Shown here: positions 1 to 6,040 of the stretch, in pieces | How the letters are laid out: each line of letters begins with the position of its first letter | Numbering within the stretch: position 1 is the first letter of the stretch | Origin: CAMBDR01 sp046597185 | GTDB taxonomy: Bacteria > Pseudomonadota > Gammaproteobacteria > Burkholderiales > Burkholderiaceae_D | NCBI GenBank assembly: GCA_046597185.1 | Contig: JBKJLF010000167.1 | Span: 1 to 18,326 of the forward strand | Direction of reading: 5' to 3' | Length of the DNA stretch: 18,326 nt | Made by a program: the position numbers and the translations under genes | Notes under the pieces: model-generated | The model's input: only the letters and a program-made list of their open reading frames with translations | What the model was told of the DNA's origin: nothing | The model's database searches: none

Positions 1-87
1 AGGCACGGCAACCACCATTCCCAATGGCTTCCGCTTGATATTCAGCCAGCCATCCTTGCCATCAACCGTGTATCGCTTGTCGGACAT
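1..87 (-). CDS. Start of an unknown gene, cut by the window edge
   Basis: Only the first 29 codons are visible on the minus strand. The protein begins MSDKRYTVDGKDGWLNIK and continues off the left edge. A good ribosome binding site (GGAG, six bases before the ATG) supports the start. I do not recognise the family from this short stretch. The start codon lies 43 bases after the predicted recombination edge of the attC-like site at 125-191, which would make this the first gene of the next cassette. The reading frame is certain; the function is unknown. Confidence 0.55.
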   Translation of the reverse strand, partial: MSDKRYTVDGKDGWLNIKRKPLGMVVAVP

Positions 88-124
88 TTTTTCTCCGGTA
101 ATAATTAATTGTGAATGGTAAAAA

Positions 125-191
125 GATTAACGCCTAAATTGCGCGGCGACAATGAATAGTATTGGCGTCCGCGTTGCGCCGCCCGTTAGGC
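125..191 (-). other. attC-like integron recombination site (site 1)
   Basis: Read on the minus strand, the 67 bases have attC geometry. The outer left box is GCCTAAC (185-191), followed by an 11-base spacer ending CAA and an inner box CGCGGAC (167-173). After a central part come an inner right box GTCGCCGCG (142-150), a 10-base spacer and an outer right box GTTAATC (125-131). Classic attC sites have RYYYAAC, about 11 bases ending in TCAA, a GC-rich box, and the mirror image ending GTTRRRY. The right box departs from consensus at one purine position. CAACGCGGAC is shared 9/10 with site 2. It follows the stop of the gene at 229-492, as expected for a cassette end. Confidence 0.55.
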
Positions 192-228
192 CAAGCAACA
201 TAAAATTTCCGCTCCGCTAGCAATGTTT

Positions 229-492
229 CTAGCGCCCATGTAGTTGTTCGCAACTTATTACGACGCCAGTTGCATCGTCAATCATCACACTCATACCGCA
301 GCCCCTCGTTGCAGAACCAATTGCCCAAACCAGCTTGCCATTTTGATTTATAAGCCTCGACAATGTCATCAAACCAACCCACTCTGTGCCTACGATTGCT
401 TTCTCCGCGATAGCGCAAGCTTGTTGCGCCGTTAGCGTCGATTTCAACTCGGGTGGGCGTTGTTTAAAGATGCGCGAAAGGAGGTTGAACAT
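229..492 (-). CDS. Small PepSY-like protein, possible partner or immunity protein
   Basis: This encodes 87 residues with no signal peptide or membrane segment. The C-terminal half, with a run of aromatic and small residues and then IDDATGVVISCEQ, recalls the PepSY/propeptide-like fold (W-x-V, then V-x-I-D-x-x-T-G-x-V), but the match is weak and by eye only. It starts 7 bases after the stop of the 301-residue HExxH protein at 500-1405, so the two are almost certainly co-transcribed. A small protein directly downstream of a possible peptidase toxin is the usual place for an immunity protein or inhibitor, and PepSY domains are known as peptidase inhibitors, so that role is a reasonable inference. 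It is not proven. The attC-like site 1 follows 38 bases beyond the stop. Confidence 0.6.
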   Translation of the reverse strand: MFNLLSRIFKQRPPELKSTLTAQQACAIAEKAIVGTEWVGLMTLSRLINQNGKLVWAIGSATRGCGMSVMIDDATGVVISCEQLHGR

Positions 493-499
493 AACGGCC

Positions 500-1405
500 T
501 TATCTTGGACTAAGCCATAGTTTCATGGACAATCCAGCAATGCTGCCCGCAGCAATGAGCGCTGCACCTTCGGGTACGAGCCCGCCTCCCGTCATTTGAG
601 GATTAAAGCCACCGCCGCGTGTGAGATATACATAGCCATTTTTGACGGGAAACCGTATCCCGACAAAAAAACTTCTCAAGCCGTTTACCCCAACTTGCGC
701 GACGGTTTCTGCCAATGCTTCTTCAAGGTAGCGCCATAGTGATGACCGGCCATACGAGCCAGCGAGATTTTCGACCCTGAAGTTTCGCAATAAATAGAGT
801 TTGGGAGTAAGGAACTGGTGAACCCGCTCATGCAGCAAGACGATTTTTTGATCATTCGCTGATCCCAACATGGAAAGGCGGATGTCGCCCCAGGCGCTGG
901 TTGAGCCTTCACCCGCAGCACGTGACGCAGTTCGTGTGATTGTGGGTTTGTAGCGAATGCCTGGCGTGCGAGGAGGAGGTGTGCCGACATTTAATTTGCC
1001 GCCTCGCCCCGTTGTCGGGCGTCCCCGAAACAATACCGCCAATACTGCGGTGATGCCGAGAATGGCAATAGCCTTGGCGAGATGTTCTGCGGCGGCATCA
1101 AGTTCTTGCTCGCTGTTTGCCTTGTATGTGCGCGAGGCAAACTCGTAAACATGTTCCAACCCCGAAAACACGGCAAGGCCGATCGCTGTAATTCCAACTA
1201 TGGCCAATATAATGTCAATTGCTTCACCCACGCCAAACGCATGCGATAGCACCCATGCGGCCAAAACAGCAGCGATGGTTTTGAGCGACTCGGGTGTAAT
1301 AATGGCTGCCAATGCGGCACGTGCCTCGGGGCTAAGCTTGGGCAGCGTGCGCTTAAACACTTCTTCCAGTTTACTTTCAAATGGCCTTGATGTAACTAAA
1401 CTCAT
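500..1405 (-). CDS. Membrane protein with HExxH metallopeptidase motif, possible polymorphic toxin
   Basis: The 301-residue protein has three parts. Residues 1-40 are charged. Residues about 41-128 contain three hydrophobic stretches (41-56, 61-81, 110-126) with no N-terminal signal peptide. The C-terminal part holds HERVH at 192-196, with EE at 228-229 and E233 as candidate third zinc ligands, the layout of a gluzincin-type peptidase. A region rich in Gly, Pro and Arg (130-165) links the halves. Such an architecture, hydrophobic helices before a C-terminal enzyme, occurs in type VI and other contact-dependent toxins. I cannot name the family. The start is supported by AAGAAAGG upstream. The small gene at 229-492 follows 7 bases later and may protect against it. 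Alternatively this is a housekeeping membrane protease. The HExxH motif is seen directly; toxicity is inferred. Confidence 0.6.
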   Translation of the reverse strand: MSLVTSRPFESKLEEVFKRTLPKLSPEARAALAAIITPESLKTIAAVLAAWVLSHAFGVGEAIDIILAIVGITAIGLAVFSGLEHVYEFASRTYKANSEQELDAAAEHLAKAIAILGITAVLAVLFRGRPTTGRGGKLNVGTPPPRTPGIRYKPTITRTASRAAGEGSTSAWGDIRLSMLGSANDQKIVLLHERVHQFLTPKLYLLRNFRVENLAGSYGRSSLWRYLEEALAETVAQVGVNGLRSFFVGIRFPVKNGYVYLTRGGGFNPQMTGGGLVPEGAALIAAGSIAGLSMKLWLSPR

Positions 1406-1429
1406 GGCAACCTTTCTTTGTGTTATATG

Positions 1430-1516
1430 GGTTAATGTTCGCCATAATCGGCAGCAGAAAGTGGCGGGACGAAGGCACGACGCTTTTTGCTGTCCGTGTT
1501 GATGGCGTTGTTAGCG
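1430..1516 (-). other. attC-like integron recombination site (site 2)
   Basis: On the minus strand this 87-base site starts with CGCTAAC (1510-1516), then an 11-base spacer ending TCAA (1499-1509), then CACGGAC (1492-1498). The opposite arm is TGCTGCCG (1449-1456), which pairs with CGGACAGCA (1488-1496) leaving one unpaired A. A 12-base spacer containing ATGGCG and an outer box ATTAACC (1430-1436) follow. The weak point is A where attC normally has G in GTTRRRY. Strong support comes from GCCCGCTAA at 2129-2137, the complement of TTAGCGGGC at 1511-1519. In an integron cassette the left outer box of the attC is complementary to the start of the same cassette, and 2129-2137 is just where the cassette holding the 197-residue gene would begin. 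Confidence 0.5.
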
Positions 1517-1526
1517 GGCATTGTTG

Positions 1527-2120
1527 TCACTTGAGAAACCCAAAAGACCCGAAGACCTTGCTGAATGTCGGTTGGAGTTCTGCGAATCGAGATCTCGCAT
1601 CGTCGGCTTTGAAAGTAGATGCCCCGCAGTTCAGGGACCAAATCAGCCCCGGCGTAAAAGTGAGCGCCACAATTTGCTTGCGCGTGAACTTGCCTTCCAA
1701 ATTCTCCAGCGTCGTTTCAACAACGCCGAGAAGCGCCGGAACGTCATGTATACGGGCACGGCGGGTTTCGATTACGCGAACCTGAGATGGCGGAAGACCG
1801 ATGTACTCAGCCCAACTAGCTTGATCGGTTGGCAGTGACTCAATCTCGCTGTTGAGCGCTGGTTGAGTCATACCCTTAAGTTCTGCATTTGGGCGGGCCA
1901 CGACGTTGCAATTTCCCGGGCCAGTGGGAGGATTCACAGAGAACCGGACGTTGCGCCCTTTTGTTGGAACGATGACCCACCCGGGTGGGTAGCTGATGCG
2001 AAACCCCGTTTGGCCGTCACGGTGCACCGGCCAAAGATTTGAATTGCTTGCCGGTGCCTGTGCAAAAGCCAGCGGCGCAACAAACGCCAAGCAGAGGATT
2101 GTGAGTTGGGATGGTTTCAT
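1527..2120 (-). CDS. Secreted PsbP/DcrB-like protein
   Basis: The 197-residue protein has a clear signal peptide at residues 1-20, with likely cleavage after AFA before QAPAS. The mature part begins with TGFRISYPPGWVIV, which resembles the opening strand of PsbP/DcrB/DUF1795-type folds ('F-x-I-x-Y-P-x-x-W'). Two Cys residues in the mature chain may form a disulfide. It therefore probably acts in the periplasm or outside the cell. The function is unknown. The ATG at 2120 lies about 17 bases after the predicted cassette edge, with no strong Shine-Dalgarno sequence. The attC-like site 2 begins 10 bases beyond its stop. The GTATAC operator array at 2141-2190 lies directly upstream and probably controls it. 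Confidence 0.6.
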   Translation of the reverse strand: MKPSQLTILCLAFVAPLAFAQAPASNSNLWPVHRDGQTGFRISYPPGWVIVPTKGRNVRFSVNPPTGPGNCNVVARPNAELKGMTQPALNSEIESLPTDQASWAEYIGLPPSQVRVIETRRARIHDVPALLGVVETTLENLEGKFTRKQIVALTFTPGLIWSLNCGASTFKADDARSRFAELQPTFSKVFGSFGFLK

Positions 2121-2140
2121 TGGGGGTTGCCCGCTAATGT

Positions 2141-2190
2141 AATGTATACCTCAAACACTGCGGTATACATCTAAGGTTGAGGTATACATT
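2141..2190. promoter_or_regulatory. Triple GTATAC operator array with perfect 14-bp inverted repeat
   Basis: AATGTATACCTCAA (2141-2154) is repeated perfectly in inverted orientation at 2177-2190, and a third GGTATACAT lies between them at 2162-2170. The GTATAC cores start at 2144, 2164 and 2183, so they are 20 and 19 bp apart, about two helical turns. This is the arrangement of a cooperative repressor or activator site. It lies 21 bases upstream of the minus-strand gene at 1527-2120, and its nearest copy could overlap a -10 element (TATACA). The regulator is unknown. Confidence 0.6.
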
Positions 2191-2601
2191 GGCCGAAAAA
2201 ACACAAAAAATGGCCTGCACACTGCATTCCCAATGAATTGCCTGTATTTTTACGCAGTCACAACAAAATTTCGAAACCCGGCAAGCCGCCATTGCAATCC
2301 ATTTGCGTATTAAATTAAGTGCGAAAAAGGATGCGCGACCTGAATTATAGTTTAAATTCTGAGGAACCCTGCATGCCCTGGTTAGTATTTTTCATGCTAA
2401 TCAGGTACAAACCCAAAATGGTGCCAGGAAAAATCGACAGGATTGCCAACCCGGGTAGCACCAATGTGCCCGTGTTGTAATAATCCGGCGCGGACGTTCT
2501 CCAGTCGCCAAGTAATCCGCATCGCACCCCGGCCTTGCAGGATGCCCACGAAATGGAAAAAATGTTGCACGAGGCGGTGCAGCATTTCCTGCAAAAAGGC
2601 A
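2191..2601. other. Intergenic stretch with no recognisable intact gene
   Basis: No gene can be named here. A minus-strand frame ending at 2345 encodes a hydrophobic stretch (GTLVLPGLAILSIFPG then TILGLYLI) and looks codon-like, so it may be the tail of a lost membrane-protein gene. A plus-strand frame around 2515-2605 is also open but matches nothing I know. Similarity to CysB starts abruptly near 2605, so a deletion or rearrangement joint probably lies there. Confidence 0.35.
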
Positions 2602-3234
2602 ATGCACACCCAGGCGCGCTACGCGCTGCCGCAGGTGGTGCAGGGTTTTCGCGCCGCGTTCCCACAAGTGCGAATCGCCTTGCAGCAAAGTTCGCCCGGG
2701 CATATTGCGGAATTGGTCACGTCCGGCAGGGCGGATATCGGCATTGCCACCGAAGGCTTGCGTGACTATGATGATCTGGTGTCCTTTCCCTGCTACCAAT
2801 GGAGCCACGCGGTAGTGGTGTCGGCCGACCATCCCTTGCTGCAATGTCAAAAAATCACCCTGGCCGATCTGGCGGCCTGGCCGCTGATTACCTACGATGT
2901 CGGCTTCACCGGGCGCGGTCATATTGATGACGCCTTCCGTCAGGCCGGGCTGGATACCGATATTGTGTTGACGGCGATGGATTCGGACGTGATTGCGCAG
3001 TACGTATCACTGGGAATGGGGGTGGGCATTGTCGCCTCAATGGCGCTGGACGCCAGCCGCAGTTACGGCTTGCACACGATTGAAGTATCCCATTTGTTTG
3101 CCGCCAACGTCACCCGGCTGGCGGTGCGGCGCGGCGCGTACTTGCGCGCCTACACTTACGATTTCATTTTGCGCTTTGCCCCGGAACTGACGCGGCAAGG
3201 CATTGATGCGGGTATGCGTTTTGAATTGGGTTGA
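2602..3234 (+). pseudogene. CysB-type LysR regulator, effector domain only
   Basis: The 210 codons from the ATG at 2602 match the ligand-binding half of CysB/Cbl-type LysR regulators. They start at HTQARYALP, the segment that binds sulfate or acetylserine in CysB, and continue through ADIGIATEGL, a TGRGHIDDAF motif, LTAMDSDVIAQYV and a late RRGAYLRAYTYDFI. The family is normally about 310-325 residues. The N-terminal winged helix-turn-helix and linker (about 95-100 residues) are missing and are not found in any upstream frame. AAAAAGG just before the ATG could permit translation of a headless effector domain, but without a DNA-binding domain it cannot act as a normal regulator. The stop codon is followed three codons later, in the same frame, by the truncated hydrolase. 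Confidence 0.7.
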
Positions 3235-3240
3235 TCAAGG

Positions 3241-3906
3241 TTGGGCCAGCTACGTTGTTATTTGGTACAGCCCGCAGTGGCCAAGGGCAAGTTGCCAACG
3301 GTGTTGGTGGTGCATGAAAATCGCGGTTTGAATCCGCATATTGAAGACATTACGCGCCGTTTGGCGCTGGCCAACTTTATTGCCTTTGCGCCGGATGCGC
3401 TGTTTACGCTGGGCGGCTACCCCGGCAATGAAGACAAGGCGCGTGAATTGTTCCCCAAGCTGGATCAGGCCAAGGTGCGGGAAGATTTTCTGGCGGCGGC
3501 GCAAGTGCTCAAGACGCTGCCGGAAGGCAATGGCAAGGTTGGCGTGGTGGGGTTTTGTTTTGGCGGCGGCATGGCCAATTTTCTGACCACGCGCATTCCA
3601 GATCTGGTGGCAGCGGTGCCGTTTTATGGCGCGGCACCCAATTTGGACGATGTGGGCAAAATCAAGACCGCGCTGTTGATTCACCATGCGGGCAAGGACG
3701 AGTGTATTTGGGCCGGGTGGCCCAAGTATGAAGATGCGTTGAAAGCGGCGGTGGCCAGTTATCAGGGGTTTGTGTATCCGGGCGTGGAGCATGGTTTTAA
3801 CAACGATACCACGCCGCGTTTTGATCAGGCTGCGGCCAGTTTGGCCTGGCAACGCACGATTGCGCATTTTGGGCAGTATTTGCGCGGGTACGGGGGCGGT
3901 CGTTGA
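3241..3906 (+). pseudogene. N-terminally truncated dienelactone hydrolase (YghX-like)
   Basis: The frame encodes 221 residues of an alpha/beta hydrolase of the dienelactone hydrolase family. It resembles YghX-type proteins, which are about 280-300 residues with a Tat-like leader. The catalytic residues are intact: E26 in HENRG, the nucleophile C106 in GFCFGGG, D153 in GKDEC and H184 in GVEHGF. The leader and roughly the first 70-80 residues are missing. The only possible start is TTG at 3241 with no properly spaced ribosome binding site. TGA of the CysB fragment lies in the same frame three codons upstream. The near-complete catalytic core means it could still fold if translated, for example by reinitiation. 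More likely it is a remnant left by the deletion that also removed the end of the preceding gene. Confidence 0.6.
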
Positions 3907-3923
3907 GTCGGGTGGCGAACTGC

Positions 3924-4016
3924 GGCCAATGACCAATGGGCAGAATAGTCACTTTGAAAAGCAAAAAGCCCAATTCCAAGGAATCGGGTTTTCTACTGCA
4001 ATGTTTGGTTGCGGGG
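3924..4016. repeat. Direct repeat, distal copy (att-like)
   Basis: This 93-bp block is a copy of 5530-5622 with only three substitutions. It ends with the complement of the last 11 bases of the initiator tRNA (acceptor stem and CCA) and includes the tRNA terminator. Similarity stops sharply at both ends. It is interpreted as the outer boundary of an insertion at the tRNA 3' end. Confidence 0.8.
3957..3993 (-). terminator. Orphan copy of the tRNA terminator
   Basis: On the minus strand a near-perfect stem (arms 3965-3977 and 3980-3992) is followed by a T-rich tract. It is the duplicate of the terminator at 5562-5598. No tRNA body lies upstream of it now. It faces the end of the plus-strand hydrolase remnant, so it may also separate that remnant from the island. 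Confidence 0.55.
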
Positions 4017-4139
4017 CGATCAATCGAGTAAGCCGCGCAAAGCCGCATGGGTGCTATGTTTGGGTTGATTAGAATGTGGCGTTACCCCAAAAGTTGCCGC
4101 CTTACGCCAAACCGTCATGCGAGAAAAAGACAGAAACAC

Positions 4140-4180
4140 AACTTGACGAAACTTGACACTGCTGTGAAATAGTGTATTCT
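4140..4180 (+). promoter_or_regulatory. Promoter with tandem operator-like repeat, predicted leaderless
   Basis: A perfect -35 TTGACA (4153-4158) and -10 TATTCT (4175-4180) are separated by 16 bases. The ATG at 4189 follows after only eight bases, so transcription should start at or just before the start codon. AACTTGAC occurs twice, at 4140-4147 and 4150-4157, 10 bp apart, and the second copy overlaps the -35. A tandem site one helical turn apart is a plausible autoregulation target for the encoded helix-turn-helix protein. Confidence 0.65.
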
Positions 4181-4188
4181 CTCATCCT

Positions 4189-5352
4189 ATGCTTAATCTC
4201 GAATTCATTAACGCCACAATGACAGCACTCTCGCTCAATCAGGCAGCATTGGCGGCGCAGTGCAATGTAAGCCGGGAAGCCGTGTCAAACTGGCTTTCCG
4301 GCGAATCCTTGCCGCGTCCGTCCAAACTCAAAGCCTTGGCAGAGGCGCTCGGCGTCGAGGTTAGTCGCCTGACTACCAGCCGCCTCCCGGAGCCCATTGT
4401 TGCTTATCGCACGAAAAAGAATCACGCCGCCACTGGCCCGGCACTTATCGCCGCAATGGAGTTGGCGCATCAGTTACGGCAATTGGTGCCGTTTGTCCGT
4501 GGCGAATCCCTGTTTTCACCCGCATTTCTTGAGAAGCCCCGGACCGATGATGATTACGTCCGCATGGTCACGCAGCAAATCAGAAGGCGAATCGGTCTTT
4601 CTTCCACAGCACCGGTCACGAGAGAGCAGATTCTCGAATTGCATCATGGGTTTGGTTCGATTTTGGTGCCGGTTCATTGGGCCGGCGACAAAGGTGGCCA
4701 TGAAAATGCACTGAGCGTTTATCTGCCTGAATCCAAGCTGTCATGGGTTGTATTTAGCTTAAATGCACGAAACGATGACTTCAATTACTGGCTCACGCAC
4801 GAGCTTGCGCACTGTTACACGCTGCATGCGATGTCCGGCGACGATGGCGAAACCTTTGCAGCGCGATTTGCGCAGGAGCTGCTGTTCCCACATGACGCAG
4901 CCGTCGAAGCAATGGATGAATTTTCTGCGCATGAAGATCCGATGGTGTGCGCGCGGTATCTGGCAGACGCTTACAATATCTCGATTGTCACCGTGATCAA
5001 GCAAGTGGAACGAACTGCGGGCCTGCTTGGCAGAGAAATAGAGGGTCTTCAAAACGAGCAATTTTGGAGTGACTGGTATGAAACGCGCACCTTGGTGCCG
5101 ACGGTGGCACATGCGCTATTTGGGACGCGTCACACCAGTGTTGAAGCCTACGTGGAAAATTCAGAGGAAATATTTAAGACGCCAATCTTTAAGGCAATTG
5201 CCAGTTGGCAGCATCAGGAAGGCGGGCGATCCCCTGCTTTCATTGCTGCGGCCTTAAATATTGCGCTCGAAGAAGCCATTGATCTGTCGCATTTGCTCAT
5301 GAAGCGTTATCCCCATCAGAGCGTTGGCGCTTTTTCGCCAAACAATTGCTGA
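4189..5352 (+). CDS. Helix-turn-helix and ImmA/IrrE (M78) metallopeptidase fusion
   Basis: The 387-residue protein joins an XRE-type helix-turn-helix domain (about residues 10-60) to an M78 zinc peptidase domain. The active site is HELAH at 204-208, with E221 in the following ETFAARFAQELLFP segment as the expected third ligand, a characteristic M78 signature. In this family such proteins cleave repressors to trigger induction of mobile elements (ImmA) or stress responses (IrrE/PprI). Fused forms often act as self-contained regulators in phage, defence or toxin-antitoxin loci. It is the only intact gene in the island bounded by the repeats. A strong promoter predicts a leaderless mRNA, and no Shine-Dalgarno sequence precedes the ATG. 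The substrate is unknown, since no separate repressor gene is nearby. It may control its own promoter. Confidence 0.85.
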   Translation: MLNLEFINATMTALSLNQAALAAQCNVSREAVSNWLSGESLPRPSKLKALAEALGVEVSRLTTSRLPEPIVAYRTKKNHAATGPALIAAMELAHQLRQLVPFVRGESLFSPAFLEKPRTDDDYVRMVTQQIRRRIGLSSTAPVTREQILELHHGFGSILVPVHWAGDKGGHENALSVYLPESKLSWVVFSLNARNDDFNYWLTHELAHCYTLHAMSGDDGETFAARFAQELLFPHDAAVEAMDEFSAHEDPMVCARYLADAYNISIVTVIKQVERTAGLLGREIEGLQNEQFWSDWYETRTLVPTVAHALFGTRHTSVEAYVENSEEIFKTPIFKAIASWQHQEGGRSPAFIAAALNIALEEAIDLSHLLMKRYPHQSVGAFSPNNC

Positions 5353-5529
5353 TATACGGTACGCCAGTCCCTGTGGAATTTCTCATCGTTTTTCAGCCAA
5401 GATTGGACTGTTTCACGCCGTTGCGCCGGGCTAATCTGGCCGCCACATTCAAACAAATGCAATATGTGGACGCTGGTTATCACGCCGATTTTATAGCCAT
5501 CATACAAGGATGCACCCTTACGCCGAGGT
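5316..5529 (-). pseudogene. Possible gene tail cut at the island boundary
   Basis: A minus-strand frame ending at 5316 encodes about 70 residues that look protein-like (ECGGQISPAQRRETVQSW, later a Trp/Tyr-rich end and FGEKAPTL). Upstream the frame runs directly into the 93-bp repeat, where the codons come from tRNA-terminator DNA and cannot be original. If real, it is the C-terminal remnant of an element gene cut where the repeat begins. Its end overlaps the end of the M78 gene by 37 bases. I do not recognise the family. It may be chance. Confidence 0.25.
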
Positions 5530-5622
5530 GGCCAATGACCAATGAGCAGAATAGCCACTTTGAAAAGCAAAAAGCCCAATTCCAAGGAATCGGGCTTTCT
5601 ACTGCAATGTTTGGTTGCGGGG
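5530..5622. repeat. Direct repeat, tRNA-proximal copy (att-like)
   Basis: This copy is joined to the intact tRNA and includes its last 11 bases and the terminator. It differs from 3924-4016 at three positions (about 97% identity), and the two copies start exactly 1606 bp apart. Confidence 0.8.
5562..5598 (-). terminator. Intrinsic terminator of tRNA-fMet
   Basis: On the minus strand the arms at 5586-5598 and 5571-5583 form a stem of about 11-13 bp with one G-U pair, followed by a run of five T and then TTTT. It lies 14 bases after the tRNA CCA end. Confidence 0.75.
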
Positions 5623-5688
5623 ACAGGATTTGAACCTGTGACCTTCGGGTTATGAGCCCGACGAGCTGCCAGACTGCTCCACCCCGCG
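5612..5688 (-). tRNA. Initiator tRNA-fMet (anticodon CAT)
   Basis: The 77-base minus-strand sequence begins CGCGGGGTGGAGCAG and ends with an encoded CCA. Hallmarks of the bacterial initiator are all present: an unpaired C1-A72 at the top of the acceptor stem, three G-C pairs in the anticodon stem (GGG...CCC) and a CAT anticodon in GGGCTCATAACCC. The rest is close to the E. coli initiator tRNA. It carries the formyl-methionine used to start translation. It has its own promoter and terminator and is the insertion target of the island on its 3' side. Confidence 0.97.
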
Positions 5689-5700
5689 TCTGAGATAAAG

Positions 5701-5728
5701 ACTATAGCACGGATTTTGAAAAACGCAA
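5701..5728 (-). promoter_or_regulatory. Promoter of tRNA-fMet
   Basis: On the minus strand -35 TTGCGT (5723-5728) and -10 TATAGT (5701-5706) are 16 bases apart, and the mature tRNA starts 12 bases after the -10. Confidence 0.65.
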
Positions 5729-5764
5729 ACTATTTTTGTGCGAATGCAGCAAAAGAAAAGGGCC

Positions 5765-5800
5765 GATGTGGCGCGATGTGGCTCGAATTGGCTCGAATTG
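5765..5800. repeat. Two adjacent 10-bp tandem duplications
   Basis: GATGTGGCGC/GATGTGGCTC (5765-5784) overlaps the perfect doublet GCTCGAATTG (5781-5800). They lie just after the stop of the zinc-ribbon gene, upstream of the tRNA promoter. The role is unknown, and replication slippage is the simplest explanation. Confidence 0.5.
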
Positions 5801-5805
5801 GCTTA

Positions 5806-5952
5806 TTACATCTTCTGCTGATCAATTACCGCATCCTTGATATGGCAACGCTGGCAGGTGGCAAAGTGCCATTGCGCATTCCGACGTATCAAATAACCAC
5901 TCTTTTTGCCACAAATTAGACAAAGCCACTTAACTTGTTCATCTGGTTTCAT
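5806..5952 (-). CDS. Small CXXC-CXXC zinc-ribbon protein
   Basis: A 48-residue protein begins MKPDEQVKWLCLICGKKSG and carries Cys at 11, 14, 33 and 36 (CX2C-X18-CX2C), the spacing of a zinc ribbon. There is no membrane segment or signal. Proteins of this type often bind nucleic acid or another protein, but the function cannot be told from sequence. The start at 5952 follows a weak GGGTG. The gene has its own well-formed TATAAT box about 90 bases upstream, with palindromes around it. It lies between the T2SS operon terminator and the tRNA, on the same strand as both. The four ordered Cys residues and the promoter argue that it is real despite its size. Confidence 0.6.
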   Translation of the reverse strand: MKPDEQVKWLCLICGKKSGYLIRRNAQWHFATCQRCHIKDAVIDQQKM

Positions 5953-6040
5953 AACGCACCCATCTTGCTTAAATTGACGATTTCAGTTAATACTGCATTA
6001 AAACAACGACTTGCGACCGTTTGCTCATCTTTAGCTTTAG

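Larger units (their letters stand above)
4017..5622. mobile_element. Minimal genomic island at tRNA-fMet
   Basis: One 93-bp direct repeat (5530-5622), overlapping the 3' end of the tRNA, and its second copy (3924-4016) bound a 1.6-kb unit. Insertion at a tRNA 3' end with restoration of the tRNA is the classic outcome of tyrosine-recombinase integration. Within the unit are one intact gene (4189-5352, helix-turn-helix plus M78 peptidase) and a possible gene tail cut at the repeat edge (5316-5529). No integrase, excisionase or transposase is present. It is either a decayed element or a cargo moved by an integrase encoded elsewhere. A simple tandem duplication of the tRNA tail is a less likely alternative. 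Confidence 0.55.

Noticed and set aside
1744..1756. A further GTATAC inside the 197-residue gene as a fourth operator
   Set aside because: The six bases are isolated, and the flanks do not match the ATGTATACCTCAA arms.
2141..2190. The GTATAC inverted repeat as a third attC site
   Set aside because: The stem is perfect and symmetrical, with no YAAC/GTT outer boxes or bulged bases. It fits a protein-binding operator better, although it lies at the edge of the cassette cluster.
2401..2922. A 173-codon open frame on the minus strand
   Set aside because: It overlaps the CysB effector domain on the other strand, and its product lacks any motif.
3250..3936. A 228-codon open frame on the minus strand
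   Set aside because: It is antisense to the dienelactone hydrolase frame, whose catalytic motifs are clear. Its own product has no recognisable domain.
5716..5919. A 67-codon plus-strand open frame
   Set aside because: It runs through the tRNA promoter and antisense to the zinc-ribbon gene, and has no motif.
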